The notes: a model not told the origin generated them from the letters alone. DNA of 59,404 bases from an uncultured Eubacterium sp. (GCA_934338065.1 CAKRGX010000013.1:1-59404), one strand, 5' to 3'. Positions 7,069-17,183 are shown, counted from the first letter of the stretch. Numbers and translations are program-made.

Positions 7069-9381
7069 TCACACTAATGCATGTTTCAAAACGTCGTCTA
7101 TTTTTTCCACAAATACAATCGTCATCCCTTCCGTGATCTCCGATTCGAATTCTTCTACATCCGGGCGATTTTCCTTAGGTACAATTACTTTCTTCATGCC
7201 TGCAGCACGTGCTGCCAACAGCTTTTCCTTCAATCCGCCAATCGCCATAACACGCCCACGCAATGTTATCTCCCCGGTCATTGCCACTTTGGCATCTACT
7301 TTTTGTCCACTTATGGCAGAGTACAAAGCTGTCGTCATCGTGACTCCTGCCGATGGACCATCCTTTGGTACCGCTCCTGCAGGAACATGAAGATGAAAAT
7401 CATGTTCTTTGACAAAATCGTTCTTTTCCGGCATCAGAGAACGTACAAGGCTCAGGGCAATCTTTGCCGATTCTTTCATAACATTACCTAACTGCCCGGT
7501 TAGAATCAATTTTCCCTCACCAGGCATCGTATTCACTTCTATCTCCAGGGTGTCACCACCGACCTGCGTCCAGGCAAGTCCACGGACAATACCGATATCA
7601 TCTTTTTTATTTGCCTCTTCGACACGAAAACGTTTTTTCCCAAGAAAATCCGTAATATTTCGTGAATTGACGCGAATGACATCCGTTTCCCCTTCTAACA
7701 CTCTCTTTGCTGCTTTTCGGCATACAGCACCGATCTGCCGTTCCAGACCACGGACTCCGGCTTCTTTTGTATAATGGGTAATCATGGATTTCAACCCTGC
7801 ATCATTGATCTGTAACTGTTTTTTCTTCAGTCCGTGTTTCTCCAATTGCTTCGGTATCAGATAATCCTTTCCAATATGAAAACGTTCATTTTCGGTATAC
7901 CCGGCAATCGGGATCACTTCCATGCGGTCAAGAAGCGGGCGGGGTATCGTATCCGTTGTATTTGCCGTACAGATAAACAGTACCTCTGACAGATCAACCG
8001 GCAGTTCAACATAATGATCAACAAAATTACGGTTCTGTTCCGGATCCAGTACTTCCAACAAGGCAGATGCCGTGTCCCCGCGCTGATCATTTCCTACTTT
8101 GTCTATCTCATCCAGAAGCATTAGGGGATTTTTGACTTTCGCTTTTTTCATCCCATCGATAAAACGTCCCGGCAGTGATCCCACATACGTGCGGCGGTGC
8201 CCGCGGATCTCCGCTTCATCCCTGACTCCACCAAGACAGATACGGATGTATTCTTTATCTAAAGCTCTTGCAATCGACTTGGCAATCGATGTTTTTCCTG
8301 TTCCCGGCGGGCCTGCCAGACAGATGATCGGACTTTCTGCCTGTTCTGTCAACGCTCGCACAGAAAGGAATTCCAAAATTCTCTCTTTTACCTTTTGCAA
8401 TCCGTAGTGGTCTTCCTCCAGAATCTCTTCTGCATGAATAATGTCTGTGTTATCTTCCGATTTTTTATCCCACGGAAGTGAAAGCAGTGTTTCAATATAA
8501 TTTCGTGCCACAACATGTTCACTTGAATTGGGGGATATAGACTCCAGACGATCAATTTCTTCCTTAATCCGGTCATAAACCTCCTGGCCGCATACCAATC
8601 CTTCCAATTGATCACGATACTTAGTAAGCCACTTATCTGCGCCATCCTCACCATCTAATTCATTACGTATTACTTTCATCTGCTCCCGCAGAAAATATTC
8701 TTTTTGATTTTTATCAATTTCTTCTTTTACCTTGCTCCGGTAGGATTCCCGGATGCGGGCAATGTTTATCTCTTCCAGCAAAGTATGTGCCACAATTTCA
8801 TATCTTTGTTCCAGATCCACACACTCTAGGATTTCCTGTCTTTTTTGGTAATCCATATTCATGTGCATGGCAACCAGATCAATCAGACGTTCCAGATCCT
8901 CTGTCTTTTGTATCTTTTGTAAAGCACTTCTCCCAACTCTTGGATTTTCATTCAGATATAACGTGTACACTTCACGAAGATCACGGCACATAGCCGTTTG
9001 TTCTAAGTCACCCGACGGCTCCTCTTCTTGTCCCCCATATGCGGTAACATCTCCCATTAAAAAGGGCTTCGTCTGATTCAGGCTTACTAACTCAGCCCGT
9101 TCTTTTGTCGACAGCATAACACGCACAATATCATCCTTCAATTTAATTTCCTGGCGTATCTGCGCAATGACACCGATCTCAAACAAATCATAGAAAGAGG
9201 GAGATTCTATTGTTGCATCCCGCTGGTCAGTAATAAACACCATTCCATCTGCCGCCATAGCTTCTTCAATTGCACGCTTCGTTATGTCCCTGCTAATGTC
9301 CAGATGAACAAGCATCCCCGGCAATAATGTCATTCCACGCAATGCCACAATCGGCATGGTCCTCATTTGCTGTTCTTTCAT
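7069..9381 (-). CDS. lon: ATP-dependent protease Lon
   Basis: 770-aa LonA-type protease: hexameric cytoplasmic AAA+ serine protease for misfolded and regulatory proteins. The N-terminal LAN domain (MPIVALRGMTLLPGMLVHLDI) leads to a coiled segment, then the Walker [10 protein letters not shown] (about 350) and Walker B LMLLDEIDK. The C-terminal peptidase has its serine in PKDGPSAGVTM and the Lys partner in the KLLAARAAGMKKVIVP region. I chose ATG 9381, which has TAGGA about 8 nt upstream; a TTG three codons earlier abuts that site. It lies 28 nt after clpX, so the major ATP-dependent proteases are co-transcribed. Confidence 0.97.
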   Translation of the reverse strand: MKEQQMRTMPIVALRGMTLLPGMLVHLDISRDITKRAIEEAMAADGMVFITDQRDATIESPSFYDLFEIGVIAQIRQEIKLKDDIVRVMLSTKERAELVSLNQTKPFLMGDVTAYGGQEEEPSGDLEQTAMCRDLREVYTLYLNENPRVGRSALQKIQKTEDLERLIDLVAMHMNMDYQKRQEILECVDLEQRYEIVAHTLLEEINIARIRESYRSKVKEEIDKNQKEYFLREQMKVIRNELDGEDGADKWLTKYRDQLEGLVCGQEVYDRIKEEIDRLESISPNSSEHVVARNYIETLLSLPWDKKSEDNTDIIHAEEILEEDHYGLQKVKERILEFLSVRALTEQAESPIICLAGPPGTGKTSIAKSIARALDKEYIRICLGGVRDEAEIRGHRRTYVGSLPGRFIDGMKKAKVKNPLMLLDEIDKVGNDQRGDTASALLEVLDPEQNRNFVDHYVELPVDLSEVLFICTANTTDTIPRPLLDRMEVIPIAGYTENERFHIGKDYLIPKQLEKHGLKKKQLQINDAGLKSMITHYTKEAGVRGLERQIGAVCRKAAKRVLEGETDVIRVNSRNITDFLGKKRFRVEEANKKDDIGIVRGLAWTQVGGDTLEIEVNTMPGEGKLILTGQLGNVMKESAKIALSLVRSLMPEKNDFVKEHDFHLHVPAGAVPKDGPSAGVTMTTALYSAISGQKVDAKVAMTGEITLRGRVMAIGGLKEKLLAARAAGMKKVIVPKENRPDVEEFESEITEGMTIVFVEKIDDVLKHALV

Positions 9382-9409
9382 ATTAGTCAATCCTATCTAG
9401 TTATCTTTT

Positions 9410-10702
9410 TTACGCACTTTCTTCTTTTCTCTTTTCTATCAACGGCAGCTCATCACCATCGGCAGCTAAAAGCTTCGGTCCACCGGTCCCTAAGATGACG
9501 TCTTTTGTAATAATGCACTCATTCACATCTTCTCTTGATGGCAATTCATACATATACTCCATCATACTTGTCTCAAGGATAGCACGCAGTCCCCGCGCAC
9601 CGGTCTTTCTTTCATTAGAAAGTCTTGCAACTTCTGTAATAGCATCATCTTCAAAAGATAATTTGATACCATCTAAGGCAATCAGTTTTTGATATTGTTT
9701 TGTAATGGCATTTTTCGGTTTTGTTAAGATTTCTCTCAATGCCTCTTCATCCAACAGATCCAACGCTACCGTAACCGGTACACGTCCGATAAACTCAGGA
9801 ATTAAACCAAATTTAACAAAATCCTGCGGCAATGCCTGCTTAAATAATTCACCAACATTTTGTTCTGATGCATCCGCAATATCAGCATTAAATCCGATTG
9901 ATTTCTTGTCAATACGTGAACGGATGATCTTATCCAGGCCATCAAATGCCCCACCGCAGATGAACAGAATATTACTTGTATCTATATGGAAGAACTCCTG
10001 TTGCGGGTGCTTTCTTCCCCCTTGTGGAGGTACACTGGCCTCGGTTCCTTCCAGAATTTTTAACAAGGCCTGCTGAACACCTTCTCCGGAAACGTCACGC
10101 GTAATGGAAACATTTTCTGCTTTTTTTGTAATCTTGTCAATCTCATCCAAATAAATGATTCCATGTTCAGCACGTTTTATATCATAATCTGCTGCTTGTA
10201 TGATCTTCAGCAGAATGTTTTCTACATCTTCACCTACGTATCCTGCCTCGGTCAATGTTGTTGCATCAGCAATGGCAAATGGTACATTTAAAATCTTTGC
10301 CAATGTCTGTGCCAGATATGTCTTACCTGATCCGGTAGGACCAACCATAAGAATATTACTCTTCTGCAACTCTACATCCATATTCTGTCCTGACATAATA
10401 CGCTTATAATGATTATACACAGCTACAGACAACGCTTTCTTAGCTTCTTCCTGTCCTATCACATACTCATCCAGAAATTGTTTGATTTCTTTTGGCTTGA
10501 GAAGATTAATCTCGTTTTCCTCATTCGTATCTTCAAAATTATCCTGAAATTCTTCTGCTAGTATTTCATCGCAGATATCAACACATTCATCACATATATA
10601 TACACCACCCGGTCCTGCAATCAACTTGTGAACCTGTTTTTCTGTTTTTCCACAAAAAGAACACTGCAGCGTTGGTGTATTATCATTTATTTTTCCTGCC
10701 AT
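9410..10702 (-). CDS. clpX: ATP-dependent Clp protease ATP-binding subunit ClpX
   Basis: 430-aa unfoldase that recognises tagged substrates and feeds them to ClpP. The N-terminal zinc-binding domain has four cysteines in two pairs ([15 protein letters not shown] then [10 protein letters not shown]). The AAA+ module has Walker [16 protein letters not shown], Walker [11 protein letters not shown], and the GYVGEDVE pore loop; sensor-2 lies near the [10 protein letters not shown] segment. A good AGGGAGG precedes the ATG. It lies 95 nt downstream of clpP; that gap contains a 10-bp hairpin (10761-10787) that may trim read-through. Confidence 0.97.
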   Translation of the reverse strand: MAGKINDNTPTLQCSFCGKTEKQVHKLIAGPGGVYICDECVDICDEILAEEFQDNFEDTNEENEINLLKPKEIKQFLDEYVIGQEEAKKALSVAVYNHYKRIMSGQNMDVELQKSNILMVGPTGSGKTYLAQTLAKILNVPFAIADATTLTEAGYVGEDVENILLKIIQAADYDIKRAEHGIIYLDEIDKITKKAENVSITRDVSGEGVQQALLKILEGTEASVPPQGGRKHPQQEFFHIDTSNILFICGGAFDGLDKIIRSRIDKKSIGFNADIADASEQNVGELFKQALPQDFVKFGLIPEFIGRVPVTVALDLLDEEALREILTKPKNAITKQYQKLIALDGIKLSFEDDAITEVARLSNERKTGARGLRAILETSMMEYMYELPSREDVNECIITKDVILGTGGPKLLAADGDELPLIEKRKEESA

Positions 10703-10760
10703 ACTTACCTCCCTTGTGCTGACGCATCACGCCACACTCAATCTCCATTTCTATATTGCA

Positions 10761-10787
10761 AAATGGCGCCTATATTCGGCACCATTT
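10761..10787 (-). terminator. Hairpin in the clpP-clpX gap (possible attenuator or weak terminator)
   Basis: AAATGGTGCC pairs with GGCGCCATTT on the minus strand (10 bp, one G-U, 7-nt loop), followed by TTGCAATATAG rather than a clean T-run. It could stabilise the 3' end of a clpP transcript or partially stop transcription into clpX. Confidence 0.4.
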
Positions 10788-10797
10788 CGCAGATTTA

Positions 10798-11400
10798 TTA
10801 TTTCTCTTCAGTTTCACTTCGACTTGCAACAATCTCATCGATCAATCCATATTCTTTTGCCTCTTCTGCACTCATAAAGTTATCACGCTCTGTATCCTCT
10901 GTCACTTTTTCTACTGTCTGACCTGTATTAGCTGCAAGGATTTCGTTCAACTTCTTCTTTGTCTTAAGAATATTCTCAGCAACAATCTGAATCTCTGTTG
11001 CCTGCCCCTTCGCTCCACCGGAAGGCTGATGAATCATTACTTCAGCATTTGGCAGTGCAAAACGTTTTCCTTTTGCACCACTGGAAAGAAGAAATGCTCC
11101 CATACTGGCAGCCAATCCAATACATATCGTAGAAACATCACATTTTACATAGTTCATTGTGTCATAAATAGCCATTCCTGCTGTAACAGACCCGCCTGGA
11201 CTGTTAATATATAATTGAATATCTTTGTTTGGGTCCTCAGACTCCAAAAACAAGAGCTGTGCAACAACCAGACTGGCTGTCTGATCATTAACCTCGTCTG
11301 CCAGAAAGATTATTCTCTCTTTCAGCAAACGTGAATAAATATCGTAAGAACGCTCGCCTCCACGGCTTGTCTGTTCAATGACGTAAGGTACTAATGCCAT
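10798..11400 (-). CDS. clpP: ATP-dependent Clp protease proteolytic subunit
   Basis: 200-aa ClpP, the tetradecameric serine peptidase chamber used with ClpX. The catalytic triad is visible: Ser in [14 protein letters not shown], His in MIHQPSGG, and Asp in the TERDNFMS segment. The N-terminus ([24 protein letters not shown]) is the usual axial-gate sequence preceded by a short propeptide. GGAGG (11410-11414) lies 9 nt before the ATG. It sits between tig (39-nt gap) and clpX. Confidence 0.97.
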   Translation of the reverse strand: MALVPYVIEQTSRGGERSYDIYSRLLKERIIFLADEVNDQTASLVVAQLLFLESEDPNKDIQLYINSPGGSVTAGMAIYDTMNYVKCDVSTICIGLAASMGAFLLSSGAKGKRFALPNAEVMIHQPSGGAKGQATEIQIVAENILKTKKKLNEILAANTGQTVEKVTEDTERDNFMSAEEAKEYGLIDEIVASRSETEEK

Positions 11401-11439
11401 ACTACATTACCTCCAATCAACAATTCACATCAACTTTTA

Positions 11440-12750
11440 TTATTTTTCCTCTTCTTCTTTCTTCTCTACTTCAACAGCATTCTTAACAATAAAGTCTACT
11501 GCCTTCTGTACAGCAAGATCCATAGAAATCTGCTCTTTCTCAGCATCACCTATCATCTCTTTTACTTTATCTGCTTCCATCTGATACATATTTGCCATGT
11601 TTTCAATTTCTTTTTCAATGTCTTTTGCTGTCGTCTTTATGTTTTCAGCTTTTACAATAGCCTCCAAAGCCAATCTTGTCTTAATACGTTTCTCAGCCTC
11701 CGGCTTCATCTGGCCCATCAATGCTTCTGGTGTCATACCTGTCATCTGCATATACTGTTCAAAAGCAATTCCCTGACTGGCAATACGGCTGGCAAACTCC
11801 TGTACCATCTGACGAACCTGCTCATCGATCATAGCAGCAGGAATATCTACAGTAATATTCTCGATTACTTTCTCGATTGCTTCATTTTCTTTTTCTCTCT
11901 TAGCTTCTTCTTTTCTCTTTTCCGTAAGAGTTTTCTTCACACTAGCCTTATAATCTTTCAATGTCTCAAATTCTGAAACCTCACTAGCAAATTCATCATC
12001 CAGTTTAGGAAGCTCTTTCACTTTAATTTCCTTGATCTTCACTTTAAACAACGCAGGTTTTCCTTTCAGGGAAGCTTCATGATATTCCTCTGGGAATGTT
12101 ACATTTACCTCTACCTCTTCACCTGTTTTTTTACCAACAAGCTGATCTTCAAATGTATCAATGAATGAATGACTTCCAATTACCAAAGGATAATCCTCAC
12201 CTTTGCCGCCCTGGAATGGTTCACCATCAACAAATCCCTCAAAGTCAATCACTGCCGTATCATCTTTCTTAATACCACGATCCTCTACTGTGATCATACG
12301 GCTGTTCTGCTCACGAACCCGATCCAGTTCTGCATTTACATCAGCAGCCATAACTTTGACGACCTTTTTCTCTACTTCAATACCTTTATATTCACCAAGT
12401 GTAACTTCCGGTTTCAATGCAACGGTAGCCGTAAAGACAAACTCTTTTCCTTTTTCAATGTCTACAACATCAATTTCAGGACGAGCTACGATCTCAAGCT
12501 TACTTTCTTTTGCAGCTTCTTCATATGCATCCGGGATAACAAAGTTTGCTGCATCTTCGTAGAACACTTCCGGTCCATAAAGTTTCTCTACCATCTTACG
12601 AGGAGCTTTTCCCTTACGGAATCCCTGAACACTTATATTTTTCTTATTCTTATTATAAGATTTCTGCATCGCTGTCTCAAAATCCTCAGCACTTACTGTA
12701 ATTGTCAACTTTGCCATATTGTTTTCTAAATTTTCAACTGTGTAACTCAT
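11440..12750 (-). CDS. tig: Trigger factor (ribosome-associated chaperone)
   Basis: 436-aa trigger factor, the chaperone and peptidyl-prolyl isomerase that docks at the ribosome exit tunnel. The ribosome-docking loop reads VSVQGFRKGKAPRKMVEK (about 40-57). The FKBP-type PPIase domain (DDTAVIDFEGFVDGEPFQGG) spans about 155-240, and the rest is the helical C-terminal cradle with a lysine/glutamate-rich tail. GGAGGAAAA lies upstream of the ATG. It is followed by clpP, the classic tig-clpP-clpX layout. Confidence 0.97.
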   Translation of the reverse strand: MSYTVENLENNMAKLTITVSAEDFETAMQKSYNKNKKNISVQGFRKGKAPRKMVEKLYGPEVFYEDAANFVIPDAYEEAAKESKLEIVARPEIDVVDIEKGKEFVFTATVALKPEVTLGEYKGIEVEKKVVKVMAADVNAELDRVREQNSRMITVEDRGIKKDDTAVIDFEGFVDGEPFQGGKGEDYPLVIGSHSFIDTFEDQLVGKKTGEEVEVNVTFPEEYHEASLKGKPALFKVKIKEIKVKELPKLDDEFASEVSEFETLKDYKASVKKTLTEKRKEEAKREKENEAIEKVIENITVDIPAAMIDEQVRQMVQEFASRIASQGIAFEQYMQMTGMTPEALMGQMKPEAEKRIKTRLALEAIVKAENIKTTAKDIEKEIENMANMYQMEADKVKEMIGDAEKEQISMDLAVQKAVDFIVKNAVEVEKKEEEEK

Positions 12751-12787
12751 TTCGTTTTCCTCCGATTTCTTATTTTTATTCTGCTAT

Positions 12788-13930
12788 TTAATAAATACGA
12801 TAATTTCCACTCAATGCCAGTAAAGCAAATAAGTATAAACAATTATCATAGTATCTTCTCTCTCCGGTACGAAGAGGAGTATTCCAAAAACGTTCCACAC
12901 ATTCCTTCGCATATGGCCCATTAGCAGCCAAAGAAGCTTGTGCATTGGTTGCAATGATAGCAACCGGATGAAGTGCCGGCTGTTCAATAACCGTACCGTC
13001 AATTTCATAAATCTTAAATTCTTCATCTTTATGTGTTTCACAGAAAAATTTCTGTACTTTATTATTATTTTCTACATTCCACTCATCTGCGGCAAACCAC
13101 TCATAATCCAGACCAATATTAGCAATAACACGATATGAATCACTATAATACCAGTCATGTCTTCCACCAAAGATATCCTGCTCTTTCTCATATGGAGTGC
13201 CATCATAATAAGCATATTCCGCAGCAAGTCCGGTCTCCGGATGGCAAGCCGCTTTCAGATATTCACGGCTTGCTTTCGCTGCTTTCTTCCAAAACGGTCG
13301 ATCTTCTTCATTTGCCCACAAAGCAAACAATTCGTAAAAATGTGCGCAATGATAAGACGGATCACTAAATTTCCGGCTCGGGATAAAACGGATCAGATAA
13401 TTTTCCGGCTCCATAATCGGATCTCCCGGCTCTTTTTCTCCATTATGGACGCAGGCGCTCAAAATATTTCGTGCTTCCTGAGAATAATTAAAAATTCCCT
13501 CTCCATCACCCCAGCGGTGGGATGCAAAGAACAATGCCATTGCAAAGAATTCCTCCCCATCCGGTGCCGGTCCAAAATCATTTTTTGTCCCATCTGTCTT
13601 GCAAGACCATGCGAAGTATCCTTTATTATATCCCTCTTCCATGTACATATAAGTTCTCGCCCATTTCCAGACACGATCAAACTCATTTTTCATGTTCATC
13701 TGTACGCACATCATCATAGCATACGACATTCCTTCGGTTCTTGCATCAAAGTTACCAGTGTCCTCAAAATAACCCATATCGTCACCGGCTTCAAAGTAAA
13801 ACTTTTCACCTTCTTTTCCATAAAATACCGTGTGAAAAGCATCCTTCAGTTTTTTGTCAATTTCCTCCTGGGAGTGTCCCACTTCGGCAAATACATTCCG
13901 ATACTTACCTGTGTAAAAAGCTCCTTGCAT
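12788..13930 (-). CDS. GH8 reducing-end xylose-releasing exo-oligoxylanase (Rex-type)
   Basis: 380-aa family GH8 glycoside hydrolase with no signal peptide, so cytoplasmic. GH8 Rex enzymes trim single xylose units from the reducing end of imported xylo-oligosaccharides. The start MQGAFYTGKYRNVFAEVGHS, the catalytic acid region FDARTEGMSYAMM (Glu66), KTDGTKNDFGPAPDGEEFFAMAL and the base region WYYSDSYRVIANIGLDYEW fit Rex-type GH8. AAGGAGA precedes the ATG. Its place between glmM (19 nt upstream) and tig (37 nt downstream) is unusual, because no other xylan-use gene is in the window. Substrate is inferred from the family. Confidence 0.85.
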   Translation of the reverse strand: MQGAFYTGKYRNVFAEVGHSQEEIDKKLKDAFHTVFYGKEGEKFYFEAGDDMGYFEDTGNFDARTEGMSYAMMMCVQMNMKNEFDRVWKWARTYMYMEEGYNKGYFAWSCKTDGTKNDFGPAPDGEEFFAMALFFASHRWGDGEGIFNYSQEARNILSACVHNGEKEPGDPIMEPENYLIRFIPSRKFSDPSYHCAHFYELFALWANEEDRPFWKKAAKASREYLKAACHPETGLAAEYAYYDGTPYEKEQDIFGGRHDWYYSDSYRVIANIGLDYEWFAADEWNVENNNKVQKFFCETHKDEEFKIYEIDGTVIEQPALHPVAIIATNAQASLAANGPYAKECVERFWNTPLRTGERRYYDNCLYLFALLALSGNYRIY

Positions 13931-13949
13931 TTCAAATTCTCCTTATCTT

Positions 13950-15296
13950 TTACTCAATTACGTGTCCTTTTTCTTTTAATACTGCAACGATCCGCTCAAC
14001 ATTTTCACGACACATTTCATCCGTCTCTGCTTCTACCATAACACGAACCAATGGTTCCGTTCCACTTTCACGAAGAAGCAGCCGTCCGGCATCACCAAGA
14101 TTTTCTGTCACTTGTTCTGCCACCTTCTGAACATCCGCATCCTCTCTGGCTGCCACCTTATCCTTCACTTTGACATTAACAAGAAGCTGCGGATAAATAA
14201 CCAGTTCCTTAGTAAGTAATGATATCGGCTTATTATAATGTAACCACGCCTCCATGATCATCAATGACGTAAGGATTCCATCCCCCGTGACAGCATGCTC
14301 TTTAAATATAATATGACCGGACTGTTCTCCACCAATAACATAACCATTTTCCATCATATTTTCGCATACGTACTTATCACCTACCGCCGTCTGCTCATAA
14401 TGAATTCCTAATTTGTCAAAAGCTCTATAAAGCCCCATATTAGACATAACGGTAGTCACAACCATATCATCTTTTAATTTACCCTGTTCGTGCAGATATT
14501 TTCCACACAGGTACAAAATATGATCACCATCAATCACTTTTCCATCATCATCAACAGCCAGACACCGGTCCGCATCACCATCATACGCAAAACCAATATC
14601 GGCACCGGTATCATAAACTAATGACTGTAATGCTTCTATATGAGTAGACCCACAATCACGATTGATATTTGTTCCATTTGGTTCATCATGCCGTGCAATT
14701 ACCTGCGCACCCAATTCCTCAAATAAATCTTTGGCGATCATAGATGCCGAACCATTGGACAAGTCCAGTGCAACCGTCTTTCCATCATAAGGTTTTTTAA
14801 CCAGATCGAGCAAATATTGAATATATTCTTCTCTTCCCTTTGTATAGTCAAAGCAACGTCCAATATTCTCCCGTTTTGCATAAGGGATTTCAGGAATATC
14901 CCCGTCAATATACTTTTCAATCTGTTCTTCTATGTCCTGTTCTAGTTTGTGTCCTTGTCCATTGATCACTTTAATACCGTTATCGTAATACGGATTATGA
15001 CTTGCTGAAATCATAATTCCACAGTCAAACCCTTCTTTTCTCACTAAATAAGATACACTTGGCGTAGTAGTAACATGCAATTCATACACATTTGCACCAC
15101 TAGCTGTCAGTCCCGATGCCAATGCCGTCTCAAACATATAGCCGGACAATCTCGTATCCTTTCCAATCACAACACGGACTACATGGTCATCCTTTTTTAA
15201 ATAGTGTCCCAGAAAACGACCCACTTTGTATGCATGCTCCACCGTCAGCGAAACATTAGCTTCACCGCGAAAACCATCCGTTCCAAAGTATTTCAT
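13950..15296 (-). CDS. glmM: Phosphoglucosamine mutase
   Basis: 448-aa alpha-D-phosphohexomutase converting glucosamine-6-phosphate to glucosamine-1-phosphate, the committed step to UDP-GlcNAc for peptidoglycan. It starts MKYFGTDGFRGEAN. The phospho-serine loop is ISASHNPYYDNGIK (about 97-110), the metal loop is DGDADRCL, the sugar-binding loop is GGEQSGHI, and the phosphate loop is RESGTEPLVRVM. ATG 15296 has GGAG 7 nt upstream; a TTG four codons earlier is a poor alternative. It is preceded by its own TTGCTT-17-TATAAT promoter and is followed by the GH8 gene. Confidence 0.96.
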   Translation of the reverse strand: MKYFGTDGFRGEANVSLTVEHAYKVGRFLGHYLKKDDHVVRVVIGKDTRLSGYMFETALASGLTASGANVYELHVTTTPSVSYLVRKEGFDCGIMISASHNPYYDNGIKVINGQGHKLEQDIEEQIEKYIDGDIPEIPYAKRENIGRCFDYTKGREEYIQYLLDLVKKPYDGKTVALDLSNGSASMIAKDLFEELGAQVIARHDEPNGTNINRDCGSTHIEALQSLVYDTGADIGFAYDGDADRCLAVDDDGKVIDGDHILYLCGKYLHEQGKLKDDMVVTTVMSNMGLYRAFDKLGIHYEQTAVGDKYVCENMMENGYVIGGEQSGHIIFKEHAVTGDGILTSLMIMEAWLHYNKPISLLTKELVIYPQLLVNVKVKDKVAAREDADVQKVAEQVTENLGDAGRLLLRESGTEPLVRVMVEAETDEMCRENVERIVAVLKEKGHVIE

Positions 15297-15335
15297 GTCT
15301 AACTCCAATCCGCCATTGCTGGCAAAAAATCTACA

Positions 15336-15356
15336 TTTGGGCGCACTTCGCCCAAA
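15336..15356 (-). terminator. Hairpin upstream of glmM (possible recA-recX terminator)
   Basis: TTTGGGCG (15336-15343) pairs with CGCCCAAA (15349-15356) across a 5-nt loop. On the minus strand a T-run (ATTTTTTG) follows 7 nt later. It also lies in the glmM 5' leader, between promoter and start, so it may act on that transcript instead. Confidence 0.45.
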
Positions 15357-15372
15357 ACTCCATATGTACTAC

Positions 15373-15401
15373 ATTATACACAAAGAGTACAAAAAAAGCA
15401 A
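15373..15401 (-). promoter_or_regulatory. SigA-type promoter of glmM and downstream genes
   Basis: Minus-strand TTGCTT (15396-15401), 17-nt spacer, consensus TATAAT (15373-15378). Confidence 0.75.
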
Positions 15402-15426
15402 CAACAAACTTACAACACTCTTTCTC

Positions 15427-15954
15427 TCATAAGTTTTTGTCGCTTTCTGACGCTATTTGTTCCCTCACAATACGCTTAATGGCAGGAAGAGCATAGCCCT
15501 TCCTTGCCAGATAAGCGATGATCTTATTTTTTTGTTCAAACTCCAGTTCTGATAACTTTTGTCCTTTTAAACGTTTTAGAATCAGCTGCCGGATTGCCTC
15601 ATATTCATCCTCCGTATCATACTCTTCAAAAGCGGATGCAAGAACATGGGGTTCAATTCCCTTATTCAAAAGTTTATAACGAATCTCTTTTTTACTTTTT
15701 GTTTTCTTATGATAAGAAATATAGTTACCGGCATATCTCCGATCATCTATATAGCCAAAACCCATTACATAGTTCATTGCATAATTAGCTGCCTGTTCAC
15801 TATACCCTGCCCGATACAGACGATCTTTTAATTCCTTATACGTTCTGTCCTGCTGAAGCAGAAGTCTCATTGCCTTTTCAGTTGCCTTTTTGCACTCTTG
15901 TTCTTCCGGTATCTCCTTCTGATCCTTTATGCACTTTTCATCGCCTGTCATCAT
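15427..15954 (-). CDS. recX: Recombination regulator RecX
   Basis: 175-aa RecX, a modulator of RecA filaments. It is built of tandem three-helix repeats, seen as AMRLLLQQDRTYKELKDRLYRAG...YAMNYVMGFGYIDDRRYAGNYI and the later IRYKLLNKGIEPHVLASAFEEY, followed by a third repeat with RLKGQKLSELEFEQKNKIIAYLARKGY. It starts 2 nt after the recA stop with an AAAAAGGAAA site inside the recA 3' end, so it shares the SOS-controlled recA promoter. A second ATG directly follows the first. Confidence 0.92.
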   Translation of the reverse strand: MMTGDEKCIKDQKEIPEEQECKKATEKAMRLLLQQDRTYKELKDRLYRAGYSEQAANYAMNYVMGFGYIDDRRYAGNYISYHKKTKSKKEIRYKLLNKGIEPHVLASAFEEYDTEDEYEAIRQLILKRLKGQKLSELEFEQKNKIIAYLARKGYALPAIKRIVREQIASESDKNL

Positions 15955-15956
15955 AA

Positions 15957-17021
15957 TTATTTTTCCTTTTTCGAACCGGCAGTACTATCTTTTTCTTTTT
16001 TTTCGCTGTCTTCCTGCTCTTCTTCTTGATTCGGCATGCACTTAGCACGAACAGCCTGATCTATTTCTGCAAAGATCTGTGGATGCTCCGTCAAGTATTT
16101 CTTCGCATTTTCTCTTCCCTGTCCAATTCGTTCTCCCTGATAAGAATACCAGGCACCGCTTTTCACTATAATATCATTTTTAGCAGCCAAATCAAGCAGA
16201 TCTCCCTCTCTGGATATTCCTTTGCCAAACATGATATCAAATTCTGCTTCCTGAAATGGTGGTGCCACTTTATTTTTTACCACTTTAACACGGACACGGT
16301 TACCAATCTTCTCTCCCGCCTGTGACAACGTCTCAATGCGCCTGACATCCAATCGTACCGATGCGTAAAACTTCAGTGCCCGACCACCTGTAGTTGTCTC
16401 AGGATTTCCAAACATTACACCGATTTTCTCACGTAACTGGTTGATAAAGATCACCGTACAATTCGACTTATTGATAACACTTGTCAGCTTACGGAGAGCC
16501 TGACTCATCAGCCGGGCCTGCAATCCCACATGGGAGTCTCCCATGTCACCATCGATCTCCGCTTTTGGCACCAGTGCGGCAACAGAGTCTACAATAACAA
16601 TATCAACTGCCCCGGAACGAACCATCGTCTCCGTAATCTCCATTGCCTGTTCACCACTGTCTGGCTGTGAAATATATAATTCATCAATGTTAACACCAAT
16701 ATTTTTCGCATATACCGGATCTAACGCATGCTCGGCATCAATAAATCCTGCAATCCCCCCCTGTTTTTGCACCTCTGCAACCATATGAAGTGCAACTGTC
16801 GTCTTACCACTGGACTCAGGACCATAGATCTCAATAATACGTCCCTTGGGAATACCTCCTACTCCCAATGCCAGATCCAGGCTGAGAGAACCTGTTGGAA
16901 CGGTCTCCACCTGCATATGTCTTGTGTCTCCTAATTTCATAATGGATCCCTGTCCATAACTCTTTTCTATCTGCGCTATTGCAGCCTCTAGGGCTTTTAC
17001 TTTATTTGGATCTTTCTGCAT
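15957..17021 (-). CDS. recA: Recombinase RecA
   Basis: 354-aa RecA, the ATP-dependent strand-exchange protein and LexA co-protease. It shows Walker [10 protein letters not shown] (about 65-73), Walker B with [12 protein letters not shown], loop L1 with [19 protein letters not shown], the L2 region [31 protein letters not shown], and an acidic/lysine-rich C-tail. GGGAGGAGA precedes the ATG. A LexA box overlapping the promoter start region shows SOS control. recX follows in the same transcript. Confidence 0.98.
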   Translation of the reverse strand: MQKDPNKVKALEAAIAQIEKSYGQGSIMKLGDTRHMQVETVPTGSLSLDLALGVGGIPKGRIIEIYGPESSGKTTVALHMVAEVQKQGGIAGFIDAEHALDPVYAKNIGVNIDELYISQPDSGEQAMEITETMVRSGAVDIVIVDSVAALVPKAEIDGDMGDSHVGLQARLMSQALRKLTSVINKSNCTVIFINQLREKIGVMFGNPETTTGGRALKFYASVRLDVRRIETLSQAGEKIGNRVRVKVVKNKVAPPFQEAEFDIMFGKGISREGDLLDLAAKNDIIVKSGAWYSYQGERIGQGRENAKKYLTEHPQIFAEIDQAVRAKCMPNQEEEQEDSEKKEKDSTAGSKKEK

Positions 17022-17042
17022 ATCTGTCTCCTCCCGTTTATC

Positions 17043-17056
17043 CGAACGGATGTTCT
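17043..17056. promoter_or_regulatory. LexA (SOS/Cheo) box of recA-recX
   Basis: CGAACGGATGTTCT matches the Gram-positive SOS operator CGAAC-N4-GTTCG at 9 of the 10 conserved positions. It lies just downstream of the -10 hexamer, where repressor would block initiation. Confidence 0.85.
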
Positions 17057-17066
17057 GTATGTGACT

Positions 17067-17095
17067 ATAGTAAACGATTCCTTTTGGTTTGTCAA
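17067..17095 (-). promoter_or_regulatory. SigA-type promoter of recA-recX
   Basis: Minus-strand consensus TTGACA (17090-17095), 17-nt spacer, TACTAT (17067-17072), followed by the LexA box. Confidence 0.85.
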
Positions 17096-17135
17096 CACTT
17101 TTCTTTATATCTTCATTTCTTCTTTCATTATAATA

Positions 17136-17183
17136 AAAAGGAAATCAAATGTCCAACATGTTTTAGACGCTTAATTTCCCTTT
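17136..17183 (-). terminator. Probable terminator after the secreted C39-like gene
   Basis: On the minus strand AAAGGGAAAT pairs imperfectly with ATTTCCTTTTT, enclosing an inner GTC/GAC pair, and ends in TTTTTATT. The loop is long, so support is moderate. Confidence 0.5.

Noticed and set aside
13157..14041. A 294-codon plus-strand frame opposite the GH8 and glmM genes
   Set aside because: It is antisense to two well-supported genes, has no ribosome site and no recognisable domain.
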